Below the pieces are notes generated by a model that made no database searches, was not told the origin of the DNA, and saw nothing but the letters and a program-made list of their open reading frames with translations. This document shows, in pieces, positions 8,708 to 16,474 of a stretch of DNA of 64,000 bases. Positions within the stretch are counted from its first letter, which is position 1. Each line of letters opens with the position of its first letter. The stretch lies in NCBI RefSeq assembly GCF_014224355.1, contig NZ_VNWP01000012.1, positions 1 through 64,000 of the forward strand, given 5' to 3'. Source of the DNA: Synechococcus sp. BSA11S (GTDB lineage: Bacteria; Cyanobacteriota; Cyanobacteriia; PCC-6307; Cyanobiaceae). Position numbers and translations under genes: made by a program.

Positions 8708-9454
8708 ATGACGGTTTCCAGCTCAGCGAAGGAGACCATCCTGGTCGTCGACGACGAAGCCAGCATCAGGCGCATCCTCGACACTCGCCTGTCGATGATC
8801 GGCTACCAGGTGGTCACGGCTGCCGATGGGGTCGAGGCCCTCGAGGCGTTCCATCAGTCCAGTCCAGATCTGGTGGTGCTCGACGTGATGATGCCCAAGC
8901 TCGATGGGTATGGGGTCTGCCAGGAGCTGCGCAAGGAATCGGACGTGCCGATCGTGATGCTCACGGCCCTGGGTGATGTGGCTGACCGCATCACAGGCCT
9001 TGAACTGGGGGCCGACGACTACGTCGTCAAGCCCTTCAGCCCGAAGGAACTCGAGGCCCGCATCCGCTGCGTGCTTCGGAGGGTGGAGAAGGATCAGGTC
9101 GTGGGGATCCCGAACTCCGGGGTCATCCAGGTGGGGGAGCTGCGCATCGACACCAACAAGCGCCAGGTGTACAGGGGTGAGGAGCGCATTCGCCTCACAG
9201 GCATGGAATTCAGCCTGCTGGAGCTGCTGGTGAGCCGTTCGGGTGAGCCCTTCAGCCGTGGGGAGATTCTCAAGGAGGTCTGGGGCTATACCCCCGAGCG
9301 CCATGTGGACACCCGTGTGGTGGATGTCCACATCTCCCGGTTGCGCTCCAAATTGGAGGATGATCCTGCCAATCCCGAGCTGATCCTCACGGCCCGCGGC
9401 ACGGGATATCTGTTCCAGCGCATCGTGGAAGCCGTTGCCTCCGAAGGAACCTGA
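8708..9454 (+). CDS. rpaB: OmpR-family response regulator RpaB (Ycf27)
   Basis: 248 residues: receiver domain with DDE at 15-17, phosphoacceptor D59 in LVVLDVMMPKLDGYG, lysine in YVVKPFSPKE, then a winged-helix domain ([20 protein letters not shown], ending GTGYLFQRI). These are hallmarks of RpaB/Ycf27, an essential high-light and redox regulator that binds HLR1 sites at photosystem and stress genes and is the partner of kinase Hik33/NblS. ATG start at 8708. The 3' end overlaps plsX by 20 bases, placing it at the head of the lipid-synthesis run. Confidence 0.93.
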   Translation: MTVSSSAKETILVVDDEASIRRILDTRLSMIGYQVVTAADGVEALEAFHQSSPDLVVLDVMMPKLDGYGVCQELRKESDVPIVMLTALGDVADRITGLELGADDYVVKPFSPKELEARIRCVLRRVEKDQVVGIPNSGVIQVGELRIDTNKRQVYRGEERIRLTGMEFSLLELLVSRSGEPFSRGEILKEVWGYTPERHVDTRVVDVHISRLRSKLEDDPANPELILTARGTGYLFQRIVEAVASEGT

Positions 9455-10805
9455 GTTCGAGATTCGCCCCGGCAGGCGTGCCAGGCCCAGCCGGGCCATC
9501 CGGCGGCTGGTGATCTGGTACCGCCGCAACGCGGCGGTCACCACAATCGTGGGCACGGCCTCCTCCTCGGCCAGTTCGGCGGCCTCTGCAGCGGGTTCGG
9601 TGGCCGGGTCCGTGGCCGGCAGCATGGCCTCCGCCGCCGGATCAGTGGCCGGCAGCATGGCCTCCACGGCCGGGTCGGTCCTCAACCCTCTGGTGATCGA
9701 TCCGCTGCGCAGGCTGCAGCAGAGCGGCGGGGAGGAGCTGGCCGCCATCAAGCGGGGAGATCGGCTCTGGGTGGCCGTTGACGGAATGGGAGGCGACCAC
9801 GCCCCGGGACCGATCCTCGAAGGATGCCTCAAGGCGGTGCAGATCCTGCCGGTGCGCATCCGCTTCGTGGCTGAAACCGCGGCCGTGGAGTCGGTGCTGG
9901 CTGAGCTGGGCCTGAGCGACGTGCTGCAGGAGGCCGTCCAGCAGGGCCTGATCGAGCTCGTGCCCAGTGGCCCCTCCGTGGGCATGGACGACGAGGCCAC
10001 GGTGGTGCGGCGCAAGCGCGATGCCAGCATCAACCTGGCCATGGACCTGGTGAAGCGGGGTGAAGCCACCGCCATCTATTCAGCCGGCAACTCCGGGGCG
10101 GTGATGGCCTCCGCCATCTTTCGCCTGGGGCGCCTCAAGGGCATCGACAGGCCAGCGATCGGAGCCCTCTTCCCCACCAAGGATCCGTCCCAGCAGGTGC
10201 TGGTGCTGGACGTGGGGGCCAACATGGATTGCAAGCCGGGTTACCTGCACCAGTTCGCCCTCCTGGGGAGCATCTACAGCCGCGATGTGCTCGGCGTGTC
10301 CGAACCGAGCGTCGGCCTGCTGAACATCGGTGAGGAGGAATGCAAAGGCAATGAACTCACCCTCAGGGCCTTCCCACTGCTGGCGGCTGAACCCAGGATC
10401 CGCTTCAAGGGCAACTGCGAAGGCCGCGACGTGCTCTCAGGCACCTTCGACGTGGTCGTCTGCGATGGCTACACCGGCAACGTGCTGCTCAAGTTCCTTG
10501 AATCGGTGGGCAGCGTGCTGCTCGACGTGTTGCGGGCGGAGTTGCCCCGAGGTCGTCGTGGCAAGGTCGGCTCGGCCTTCCTGCGCAGCAACCTGGTCCG
10601 GATCAAGAAACGGCTCGACCACGCCGAGCACGGCGGCGCCCTGCTGCTGGGAGTGAACGGCGTCTGCGTGATCGGCCACGGCAGCAGCAAGGCGCTCTCG
10701 GTGGTCAGCGCCCTGCGCCTGGCCCACCTGGCCGCCAGCCACGGCGTGATGGACGACCTGCACCGGCTCAGCGCGCAGGAGGAGACCGTCACGGCCTGTG
10801 GTTGA
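9435..10805 (+). CDS. plsX: Phosphate acyltransferase PlsX with long N-terminal extension
   Basis: 456 residues from a TTG inside the end of rpaB. The PlsX core starts near residue 111 (LWVAVDGMGGDHAP) and continues through SAGNSGAVMASA, LDVGANMDCKP and FDVVVCDGYTGNVLLK. It makes acyl-phosphate from acyl-ACP for phospholipid synthesis. The first 110 residues are unusual: a basic, aromatic segment (RRLVIWYRR), then residues about 52-82 of GSVA/GSMA repeats. PlsX usually has about 330-350 residues, so this part is an addition. If the true start were internal, the extension would still be in frame without a stop. It is followed by fabH, fabD and plsC. Confidence 0.9.
   Translation: MPPKEPEFEIRPGRRARPSRAIRRLVIWYRRNAAVTTIVGTASSSASSAASAAGSVAGSVAGSMASAAGSVAGSMASTAGSVLNPLVIDPLRRLQQSGGEELAAIKRGDRLWVAVDGMGGDHAPGPILEGCLKAVQILPVRIRFVAETAAVESVLAELGLSDVLQEAVQQGLIELVPSGPSVGMDDEATVVRRKRDASINLAMDLVKRGEATAIYSAGNSGAVMASAIFRLGRLKGIDRPAIGALFPTKDPSQQVLVLDVGANMDCKPGYLHQFALLGSIYSRDVLGVSEPSVGLLNIGEEECKGNELTLRAFPLLAAEPRIRFKGNCEGRDVLSGTFDVVVCDGYTGNVLLKFLESVGSVLLDVLRAELPRGRRGKVGSAFLRSNLVRIKKRLDHAEHGGALLLGVNGVCVIGHGSSKALSVVSALRLAHLAASHGVMDDLHRLSAQEETVTACG
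9588..9680 (+). repeat. 33-bp imperfect tandem repeat inside plsX
   Basis: A 21-base stretch is identical at 9612-9632 and 9645-9665 (period 33), with degenerate copies of a 12-base GSVA unit on both sides. It encodes residues about 52-82, in which glycines fall every fourth position over part of the run (GxxxGxxxG). The repeat stays in frame. Confidence 0.8.
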
Positions 10806-10830
10806 CTGAGCCCAACTGAGGACTGACACG

Positions 10831-11874
10831 GTGTCGCTCGGCCGGATGGGCGCAGGGATGGCCCTGGTGGGTAGCGGCAGCGCCCTTCCCAAGTTCAGTG
10901 TCAGCAATGAACAGCTGAGTCGTCGGGTCGACACCAACGACGCCTGGATCCGCAGCCGGACCGGCATCGAGGCCCGCCGGGTGGCCGGTCCCGGAGAAAC
11001 CCTCACCAGCCTGGCCACCGCCGCCGCCCAGGCCGCCCTCGAGCATGCCGGCTGGGGCCCCGAAGACCTCGACCTGATTCTGCTGGCCACCTCAAGCCCG
11101 GATGATCTGTTCGGCACCGCCCCGAGAGTGCAGGGGGCCATCGGTGCCAGCGCGGCGGCGGCCTTTGATCTCACCGCCGCCTGCAGCGGTTTTCTCTTCG
11201 CGCTGATCACCGCCGGTCAGTACATCCGGGGAGGAACGGTGAGGCGGGCCCTGGTGATCGGCGCCGACCAGCTCAGCCGCTGGATCGACTGGGACGACCG
11301 CAGCACCTGCGTGCTCTTCGGTGACGGTGCCGCCGCCGTGGCTGTGGAAGCCTGCGAGGAGTCGTGCAATGGCCTGCTGGGCTTCAAGATGCATTCCGAT
11401 GGTCGCCGGGCCGACTGCCTCTCCCTGCGCCAACGGGACGAGCACATGCCCCTGCTGGAGGGCCACTCGGCCCAGAAGGGCGGTTTCGAGACGATTCACA
11501 TGAATGGCCAGGAGGTCTACAAGTTCGCCGTGCGGGAGGTGCCGGCGGTGCTGCAGGAGCTGCTGGAGAGCACCGGCACGGCGGCTGATCAACTCGACTG
11601 GCTGCTGCTGCACCAGGCCAACCAGCGCATCCTCGATGGGGTGGCTGACCGCTTCGCCATCCCGCATGAACGGGTGCTGAGCAACCTGGCCCACTACGGC
11701 AACACCTCCGCCGCCACCATTCCCCTGATGCTCGATGAGGCCGTGCGCGATGGACGGGTGCTCCCGGGGGATCTGATCGCCAGCAGCGGCTTCGGAGCAG
11801 GCCTCAGCTGGGGGGCCGCCCTGCTGCGCTGGGGTGGCCCCGACGGCGGCCAGACGCCCTTGAATCCCGGCTGA
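10831..11874 (+). CDS. fabH: 3-oxoacyl-ACP synthase III
   Basis: 347 residues from GTG. Catalytic triad of KAS III is present: C118 in TAACSGF, H261 in LLLHQANQRI and N291 in YGNTSAATIP. FabH condenses acetyl-CoA with malonyl-ACP to start fatty-acid synthesis. GAGGA lies about 10 bases before the GTG at 10831. An internal ATG at 10846 is possible. It is 25 bp after plsX and before fabD. Confidence 0.93.
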   Translation: MSLGRMGAGMALVGSGSALPKFSVSNEQLSRRVDTNDAWIRSRTGIEARRVAGPGETLTSLATAAAQAALEHAGWGPEDLDLILLATSSPDDLFGTAPRVQGAIGASAAAAFDLTAACSGFLFALITAGQYIRGGTVRRALVIGADQLSRWIDWDDRSTCVLFGDGAAAVAVEACEESCNGLLGFKMHSDGRRADCLSLRQRDEHMPLLEGHSAQKGGFETIHMNGQEVYKFAVREVPAVLQELLESTGTAADQLDWLLLHQANQRILDGVADRFAIPHERVLSNLAHYGNTSAATIPLMLDEAVRDGRVLPGDLIASSGFGAGLSWGAALLRWGGPDGGQTPLNPG

Positions 11875-11886
11875 ACGGCACCGCCG

Positions 11887-11892
11887 TAATCT
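11887..11892 (+). promoter_or_regulatory. Candidate -10 box before fabD
   Basis: TAATCT matches the TANNNT -10 pattern and lies 25 bp before the fabD ATG in the short fabH-fabD gap. It could give fabD-plsC a promoter of their own. No clear -35. Pattern match only. Confidence 0.3.
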
Positions 11893-11917
11893 CCAGCCGG
11901 TTGGAGTGCATGTCGCC

Positions 11918-12817
11918 ATGGGAATTGCCTGGGTGTTTCCCGGTCAGGGCTCGCAGAAAGCCGGTATGGCCACAGGTGTGCTCGAGCTCCCAGGTGCCCG
12001 CGAGCGATTCGCCGCAGCCTCCGCGCTGCTGGGGCGCGATCTGCTGGCGATCTGTGCCGGCGAAGGGGCCGAGGCCCGGGCGGAGCCTGCTGATCTGGGC
12101 GACACCCGCAACACCCAGCCTGCCCTGTTCGTGCTCGAGAGTCTGCTGGTCGACGGCCTCAAGGCCCAGGGCCGCCAGGCCGATCTGGTGGCGGGCCACA
12201 GCCTCGGAGAACTGGTGGCCCTCTACGCCTCCGATGTCTTCGACTTCAGCACGGGTCTTGAACTGATGCACCGGCGCAGCGAACTGATGGCCGCGGCGGG
12301 TGGCGGGACGATGACCGCGCTGATCGGCTTCGAGCGCGGCGAACTCGACGCCCTGGTGGAAGCCAACGCGGGTGTGGTGATCGCCAACGACAACAGCTCG
12401 GCCCAGGTGGTGATCTCGGGGACGCCGGAGGCGGTGGCCGCCGTGGCCGGTCAGCTCCGCTGCAAGCGGGCCATCCCCCTGGCGGTTTCGGGGGCCTTCC
12501 ACTCCCCGTTCATGGCCGACGCCGCTGCCGCCTTTGCCGCCCTGCTGGAAGACGTACCGTTCGCCGACGCCAGCATCCCGGTGCTGAGCAACACCGATCC
12601 GACCCCCACCAGCCGCGGGAGCGAACTCAAGGAGCGGCTGCGCCGCCAGATGGTCAGCGGCGTGCGCTGGCGCGAAACCATGGACCAGCTGACGGCCCAG
12701 GGGATCGACACCGTGGTGGAGATTGGTCCGGGCAACGTGCTCAGCGGCCTGATCAAGCGCAGCCTGCCGGGGGTGAGCACCGCCCAGATCAGCGATGCTG
12801 CCGACCTGGGCCTGTGA
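11918..12817 (+). CDS. fabD: Malonyl-CoA:ACP transacylase
   Basis: 299 residues: oxyanion-hole motif FPGQGSQ at 7-13, catalytic serine S95 in GHSLGE, catalytic histidine in VSGAFHSPFM. It transfers malonyl from CoA to acyl carrier protein for chain elongation. I choose ATG 11918 because MGIAWVFPGQG matches the family; a GTG at 11906 would add four residues. Its stop overlaps the plsC start (GTGA), so the two are coupled. Confidence 0.93.
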   Translation: MGIAWVFPGQGSQKAGMATGVLELPGARERFAAASALLGRDLLAICAGEGAEARAEPADLGDTRNTQPALFVLESLLVDGLKAQGRQADLVAGHSLGELVALYASDVFDFSTGLELMHRRSELMAAAGGGTMTALIGFERGELDALVEANAGVVIANDNSSAQVVISGTPEAVAAVAGQLRCKRAIPLAVSGAFHSPFMADAAAAFAALLEDVPFADASIPVLSNTDPTPTSRGSELKERLRRQMVSGVRWRETMDQLTAQGIDTVVEIGPGNVLSGLIKRSLPGVSTAQISDAADLGL

Positions 12818-13593
12818 GTGATACCGACAAGGATCTCCCCGCCAGCGGACCGATCCCCCCCCGTCGCCGTGGTCTGCGCCGTCGCAGGCGCTCCACCGAG
12901 CCCCCGGCCCTGCTCACCCCAAGGCCGAGCCTCACCTACCGGCTGATCAGCTACCTGCTGGTGTTTCCGGTGTTCAGGCTGCTGTTCCGGGGACGCACCA
13001 CCGGCAATGGCCATGTGCCCATGGAGGGGGCCCTGGTGGTGGTCGCCAACCACGGCTCCCATCTCGATCCGCCCCTGCTGGGGCATGCCCTGGGCCGTCC
13101 GGTGGCCTTCATGGCCAAGGCGGAACTGTTCCGTGTGCCCCTGCTGGGGCCCATCATCCGGGCCTGCGGCGCCTATCCCGTCTCCCGTGGTGCCAGCGAC
13201 CGGGAGGCCATCCGCATCGCCACCGATCGCCTGCTCGAGGGCTGGGCCACCGGAGTGTTCATCGACGGCACCCGGCAGGCGGACGGGCGCGTCAACCAGC
13301 CACAGCCCGGGGCGGCGCTGCTGGCGGCGCGGGCGGGAGTTCCCCTCCTGCCCGTGGCCATCATCAACAGCCACCGGGCGCTGGGCACGCGCCAGGGCAA
13401 GCCGCGGCTGGTGCCGATCCACATCCGCATCGGCCGGATCATCCCGCCGCCCGCCTCCCGTCGCCGCATCGACCTGCAGGCCACCACGGCCGCCTGCCAG
13501 GAGCAGATCAACGGGCTCCTCGATCAGGGCCTGCTGTCCCCGGGGAAGGCCCCATCTGCTCTGCCGCCCACGCGCGCAGATCACGACCGGTGA
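12814..13593 (+). CDS. plsC: 1-acyl-glycerol-3-phosphate acyltransferase (PlsC family)
   Basis: 259 residues. Catalytic NHGSHLDP (H80, D85; the HX4D motif), then FIDGTRQ as the phosphate-binding motif (usually FPEGTRS). A basic N-terminal tail (RRRGLRRRRR) precedes a hydrophobic segment near 42-58. It acylates lysophosphatidate to phosphatidate at the membrane, the step after PlsX/PlsY. GTG start overlaps the fabD stop by four bases. The last 86 bases overlap the 3' end of the opposing ydcF-like gene. The altered third motif leaves some doubt about acyl acceptor specificity. Confidence 0.87.
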   Translation: MSDTDKDLPASGPIPPRRRGLRRRRRSTEPPALLTPRPSLTYRLISYLLVFPVFRLLFRGRTTGNGHVPMEGALVVVANHGSHLDPPLLGHALGRPVAFMAKAELFRVPLLGPIIRACGAYPVSRGASDREAIRIATDRLLEGWATGVFIDGTRQADGRVNQPQPGAALLAARAGVPLLPVAIINSHRALGTRQGKPRLVPIHIRIGRIIPPPASRRRIDLQATTAACQEQINGLLDQGLLSPGKAPSALPPTRADHDR

Positions 13594-14092
13594 CCACCCA
13601 GGCGGCGGCCCTCAGGCCATCGCCCCAGACCTTGCGGCGCCCTTCCGGAAGGCAGCGATCCCCGCAGGAGACCGGCACCGGCGTGAGCCGGATGCCGCGA
13701 CTGCCGGCCACGATCCGGCCCACCAGCAGGGCCCGGTCCATGTGATCGCTGCTGGTGACCAGCAGCACATGGCGAATGCCGCGGCGCCTGAGGTCATCGA
13801 CCACCGTGGTGAAGTTGCCGAGGGTGTCGCGGGCGCGGTAATCCAGACGGAACTGGCGGCGGTCGAGACCCTCCTGGCTGAACAGCCACTGGGCGTATTC
13901 CGGATTGCTGCCGCCGCTCACCAGCAGAGGGAGCCCGTCGCGATGGGCGAGCCGACCGGCCAGCTTCTCCCTGTCGATGTCGCCCCCCAGGACAAGGATC
14001 AACTGGGGCCGGACAAGACTGGGTGCCAGCAGGCCCCGGGCCACCAGCAGCAGCCCGCCGCCCAGAAGTGCGAGCAGCAACAGCCGTCGCAT
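13508..14092 (-). CDS. YdcF family (DUF218) membrane-anchored protein
   Basis: 194 residues. An N-terminal membrane anchor or signal (residues 2-20, LLLLALLGGGLLLVA) precedes a DUF218 domain: LILVLGGDIDRE, LLVSGGSN, ARDTLGNFTTVVDDL and VLLVTSSDHMDRALLVGRI. The family is linked to envelope (ElyC/SanA-like) functions, but no reaction is established. ATG 14092 overlaps the tsaB stop by one base. Its final 28 codons are antisense to the end of plsC. It is the last gene of a ycf34-tsaB-ydcF operon. Confidence 0.82.
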   Translation of the reverse strand: MRRLLLLALLGGGLLLVARGLLAPSLVRPQLILVLGGDIDREKLAGRLAHRDGLPLLVSGGSNPEYAQWLFSQEGLDRRQFRLDYRARDTLGNFTTVVDDLRRRGIRHVLLVTSSDHMDRALLVGRIVAGSRGIRLTPVPVSCGDRCLPEGRRKVWGDGLRAAAWVVTGRDLRAWAAEQMGPSPGTAGPDRGAR

Positions 14093-14751
14093 CAGCGTGG
14101 CCCCGCCGCCACCGGACCGGTGGGATAGATGGGCAGGACGGAGGCCCAGGGAGCCGCCGCTCCCGCCGCCGCCGCCAGGCCACTCAGGCGGAGCAGCTGG
14201 GCCACGTCGGCCTCTGGATCCACCAGGACTTCCAACCGATCGCCGCCGGGCGGCAGATCGCCCAGCTGCCCGTACAGGCGTGGGGCCTCCCTCTCGGCCA
14301 TCCCCCCCAGTGCCCACGCGTCCATGCCATAGCGACCCGCCACGATGCCGCGACGGGGAAGCTCCTGCAACAGCCAGAAGGGTTCCTCCCCCACCTCACC
14401 GCGCTGACTCAGACGGTGGGCCATCAGCAGAAAGCTGCTGAATCCATCCAGGGGCAGCGCCAGCTGCTGCGCCAGGGTGCGGGCGAAGACCACGGTCAGG
14501 CGGGTGCCGGTGAATCCCCCAGGGCCGGTGGCCACGGCCAGGCGCCCCAGCTCCCGCCAGCGGCGGGCCGGCAGCAGTTGCTCAACGCAGCCGAGCAGGT
14601 CGTTGGAGAGCCTGCGGCCCAGGGGATGGCTGGTGATGCGGGGGGGCTGCTGGGGCGAGAGGGGATCGGGAGTCGCCAGGGAGGCCAGCCCCAGCCCAAG
14701 GACATCGCTGGAACTGTGCAGCGCCAGGAGCAGGGGCGCGGCAACGCTCAT
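14092..14751 (-). CDS. tsaB: tRNA threonylcarbamoyladenosine biosynthesis protein TsaB
   Basis: 219 residues with VATGPGGFTGTRLTVVFARTLAQQL, the best-conserved TsaB block. The N-terminal strand reads LLALHSSSDVLGLGL instead of the usual LALDTS, so the first ASKHA phosphate-loop aspartate is replaced, consistent with TsaB being the non-catalytic partner of TsaD. It works in making t6A at position 37 of ANN-decoding tRNAs. ATG 14751 overlaps the ycf34 stop (ATGA), and its own stop overlaps ydcF by one base. Confidence 0.87.
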   Translation of the reverse strand: MSVAAPLLLALHSSSDVLGLGLASLATPDPLSPQQPPRITSHPLGRRLSNDLLGCVEQLLPARRWRELGRLAVATGPGGFTGTRLTVVFARTLAQQLALPLDGFSSFLLMAHRLSQRGEVGEEPFWLLQELPRRGIVAGRYGMDAWALGGMAEREAPRLYGQLGDLPPGGDRLEVLVDPEADVAQLLRLSGLAAAAGAAAPWASVLPIYPTGPVAAGPR

Positions 14752-14999
14752 GCCGGCACCACCTCCCCCGGGCGCAGGCGACTCCAGCGGCCGGGGTCGG
14801 ACTGGAAGCTTGCGCAGGCCCGCACGTCCCACTCCACCCCCACCTGATCACCCGCGAGGCTGATCACCTGGACATGAATGCGGGGGGCCTTGGGGGTCAG
14901 ATCCGGCTCCATGCTGAGGTGCTCCACACCGTGCTGCCGCTCCACCGCGTGATAGGCCTGACAGCGCTCCACCCAGTGGCAGTCGACGCAGATGCACAT
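14748..14999 (-). CDS. ycf34: Ycf34 family protein
   Basis: 83 residues starting MCICVDCHWVERC, then QAYHAVERQHG, a central PDLTPKAPRIHVQVI and GVEWDVRACASF. This matches Ycf34, a small cyanobacterial/plastid protein whose cysteines (here C2, C4, C7, C13) have been linked in Synechocystis to an Fe-S cluster and to photosynthetic electron transport. It heads the operon with tsaB. The start codon nearly touches the divergent CCA-type gene, so the promoters must overlap coding sequence or lie inside one of the genes. Confidence 0.9.
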   Translation of the reverse strand: MCICVDCHWVERCQAYHAVERQHGVEHLSMEPDLTPKAPRIHVQVISLAGDQVGVEWDVRACASFQSDPGRWSRLRPGEVVPA

Positions 15000-15075
15000 G
15001 CCGCCGGAGCCCTCGACTTCCCCCATTCTGGAGTGGGCCTGCTCCAGGCTGGGACGGAAAGCCGCAGCCAGTGGG

Positions 15076-16302
15076 GTGCTGCACCGGGCCCTGGCTGTTG
15101 AAGACTGGCCCTTGCCGCCGAAAGCCTTCCCCAGCGGCACCGCTCTGGTGGGGGGGGCCGTGCGCGATGGTCTGCTGGGGCGGCTCGGTCCAAAGCCGGA
15201 CCTGGATCTGGTGGTGCCCGAGGACGCGATCGCCCTCTGCCGGGTCCTGGGCCGCCGCCACGGTGGCACTGTCGTGGTCCTGGATGCAGAGCGCTCCATC
15301 GCCAGGCTGGTGCTCCGCGGCTGGAGCCTTGACCTGGCCCGCCGGGTGGGGGAGAGCCTGGAGTGCGATCTGTGGCGACGGGATTTCAGGCTGAATGCCC
15401 TGGCCCTGCCGCTCGAGCCAGGGGCTGAGCTGCTCGATCCCACCGGCGGCCTGGAGGATCTGATACAGGGGGAGCTGGTGGCGGTGCGGGAAGCGAATCT
15501 GCTCGACGATCCACTGCGGATGCTGCGGGGGGTGCGCCTGGCCGCCGAGCTCGGCTTTCGGCTGGAACCACGTACCCAAGCCTGGATCGCCTGTCACCAC
15601 GACCGCATCAGCCAGGTGGCTCCGGAGCGTGTCCTGCAGGAACTGGAACGACTGGCCGACGCCCCCGGCGGGGGAGCGGGTCTGGAGGAGGCCCTGGCCC
15701 TTGGCCTGCTCGATCCGTGGCGGCCGATCGTCCCTGGGCCGCTCTGGGGACCAGGGGTGAATCCGGGTGCCGGGGCCCGGAACCTTGACCATCCCCAGGC
15801 CCGAGAGCTGGGTCTGAGCCCGACGGAAGCCGCACGGGCCCTGCCCCTGGCGCGGCTGGCCTGGCTGCTCGATGCGCCAGCTCTGGAGCGGCTGCGCAGC
15901 AGCCGCCAGTTGCAGCAACGCTGCGGGCGCCTGCGCCAGTGGCTGCTGCGCCTGCTCGGCAGCACTGGGGACATCCCCGTAGGACTGGAGAATCTGAGTG
16001 AAGCCCAGCGGTTGACGCTGCACCAGCAACTGGAGACAGATCTACCAGCCCTGCTGCTGTTTTTTCCCGGCAACCTGGCGGCTGAATGGTTAGCGCGATG
16101 GCGCAATCCCCAGGATCCGTTGTTCCATCCCCGCGCCCCGATCGATGGCCACACGCTCCAGGTCAGCCTTGGCCTGAGTCCGTCTCCGCAGCTGGGAGAA
16201 CTGCTGGCCCACCTGACCCTGGAGGCTGCCTGCGGCCGCCTGCGGGGCCGGGATGAAGCCCTCCGTCAGGCACGTCTCTGGCTGACGAGGACCATGGCGT
16301 GA
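15076..16302 (+). CDS. CCA tRNA nucleotidyltransferase / poly(A) polymerase family protein
   Basis: 408 residues from GTG 15076. Class II nucleotidyltransferase motifs are present: ALVGGAVRDGLLGR, the metal-binding DLDLVV, then RRDFRLNALAL and DPLRMLRGVRLAAELGF (the CCA family's D-R-R-L region), and ISQVAPERVLQELERL. It should build or repair the tRNA 3' end. Some cyanobacteria split this job between separate CC-adding and A-adding enzymes, and I cannot tell which activity this has. In-frame ATGs at 14992 and 14998 would overlap the divergent ycf34 start; GTG 15076 leaves a more typical 20-residue lead and is preferred. Confidence 0.85.
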   Translation: MLHRALAVEDWPLPPKAFPSGTALVGGAVRDGLLGRLGPKPDLDLVVPEDAIALCRVLGRRHGGTVVVLDAERSIARLVLRGWSLDLARRVGESLECDLWRRDFRLNALALPLEPGAELLDPTGGLEDLIQGELVAVREANLLDDPLRMLRGVRLAAELGFRLEPRTQAWIACHHDRISQVAPERVLQELERLADAPGGGAGLEEALALGLLDPWRPIVPGPLWGPGVNPGAGARNLDHPQARELGLSPTEAARALPLARLAWLLDAPALERLRSSRQLQQRCGRLRQWLLRLLGSTGDIPVGLENLSEAQRLTLHQQLETDLPALLLFFPGNLAAEWLARWRNPQDPLFHPRAPIDGHTLQVSLGLSPSPQLGELLAHLTLEAACGRLRGRDEALRQARLWLTRTMA

Positions 16303-16474
16303 TTTACTTAAAGATGAAAAGGCATCCATCCACAGCCTGACCCCGCCCGAAAGCATCGGCTGATCGTCAGAGGTTTTGTCCAGGGATTTCCGAGCCACTG
16401 GCTCTCCAGACCAACCTGCTCATCGATCAACACACCGCCATCGGTCCAAAACCTTCCTTTCCTCCCCTCGTTTC

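Noticed and set aside
9588-9680. CRISPR-like direct repeat
   Set aside because: The repeat is an in-frame coding tandem array with no spacers.
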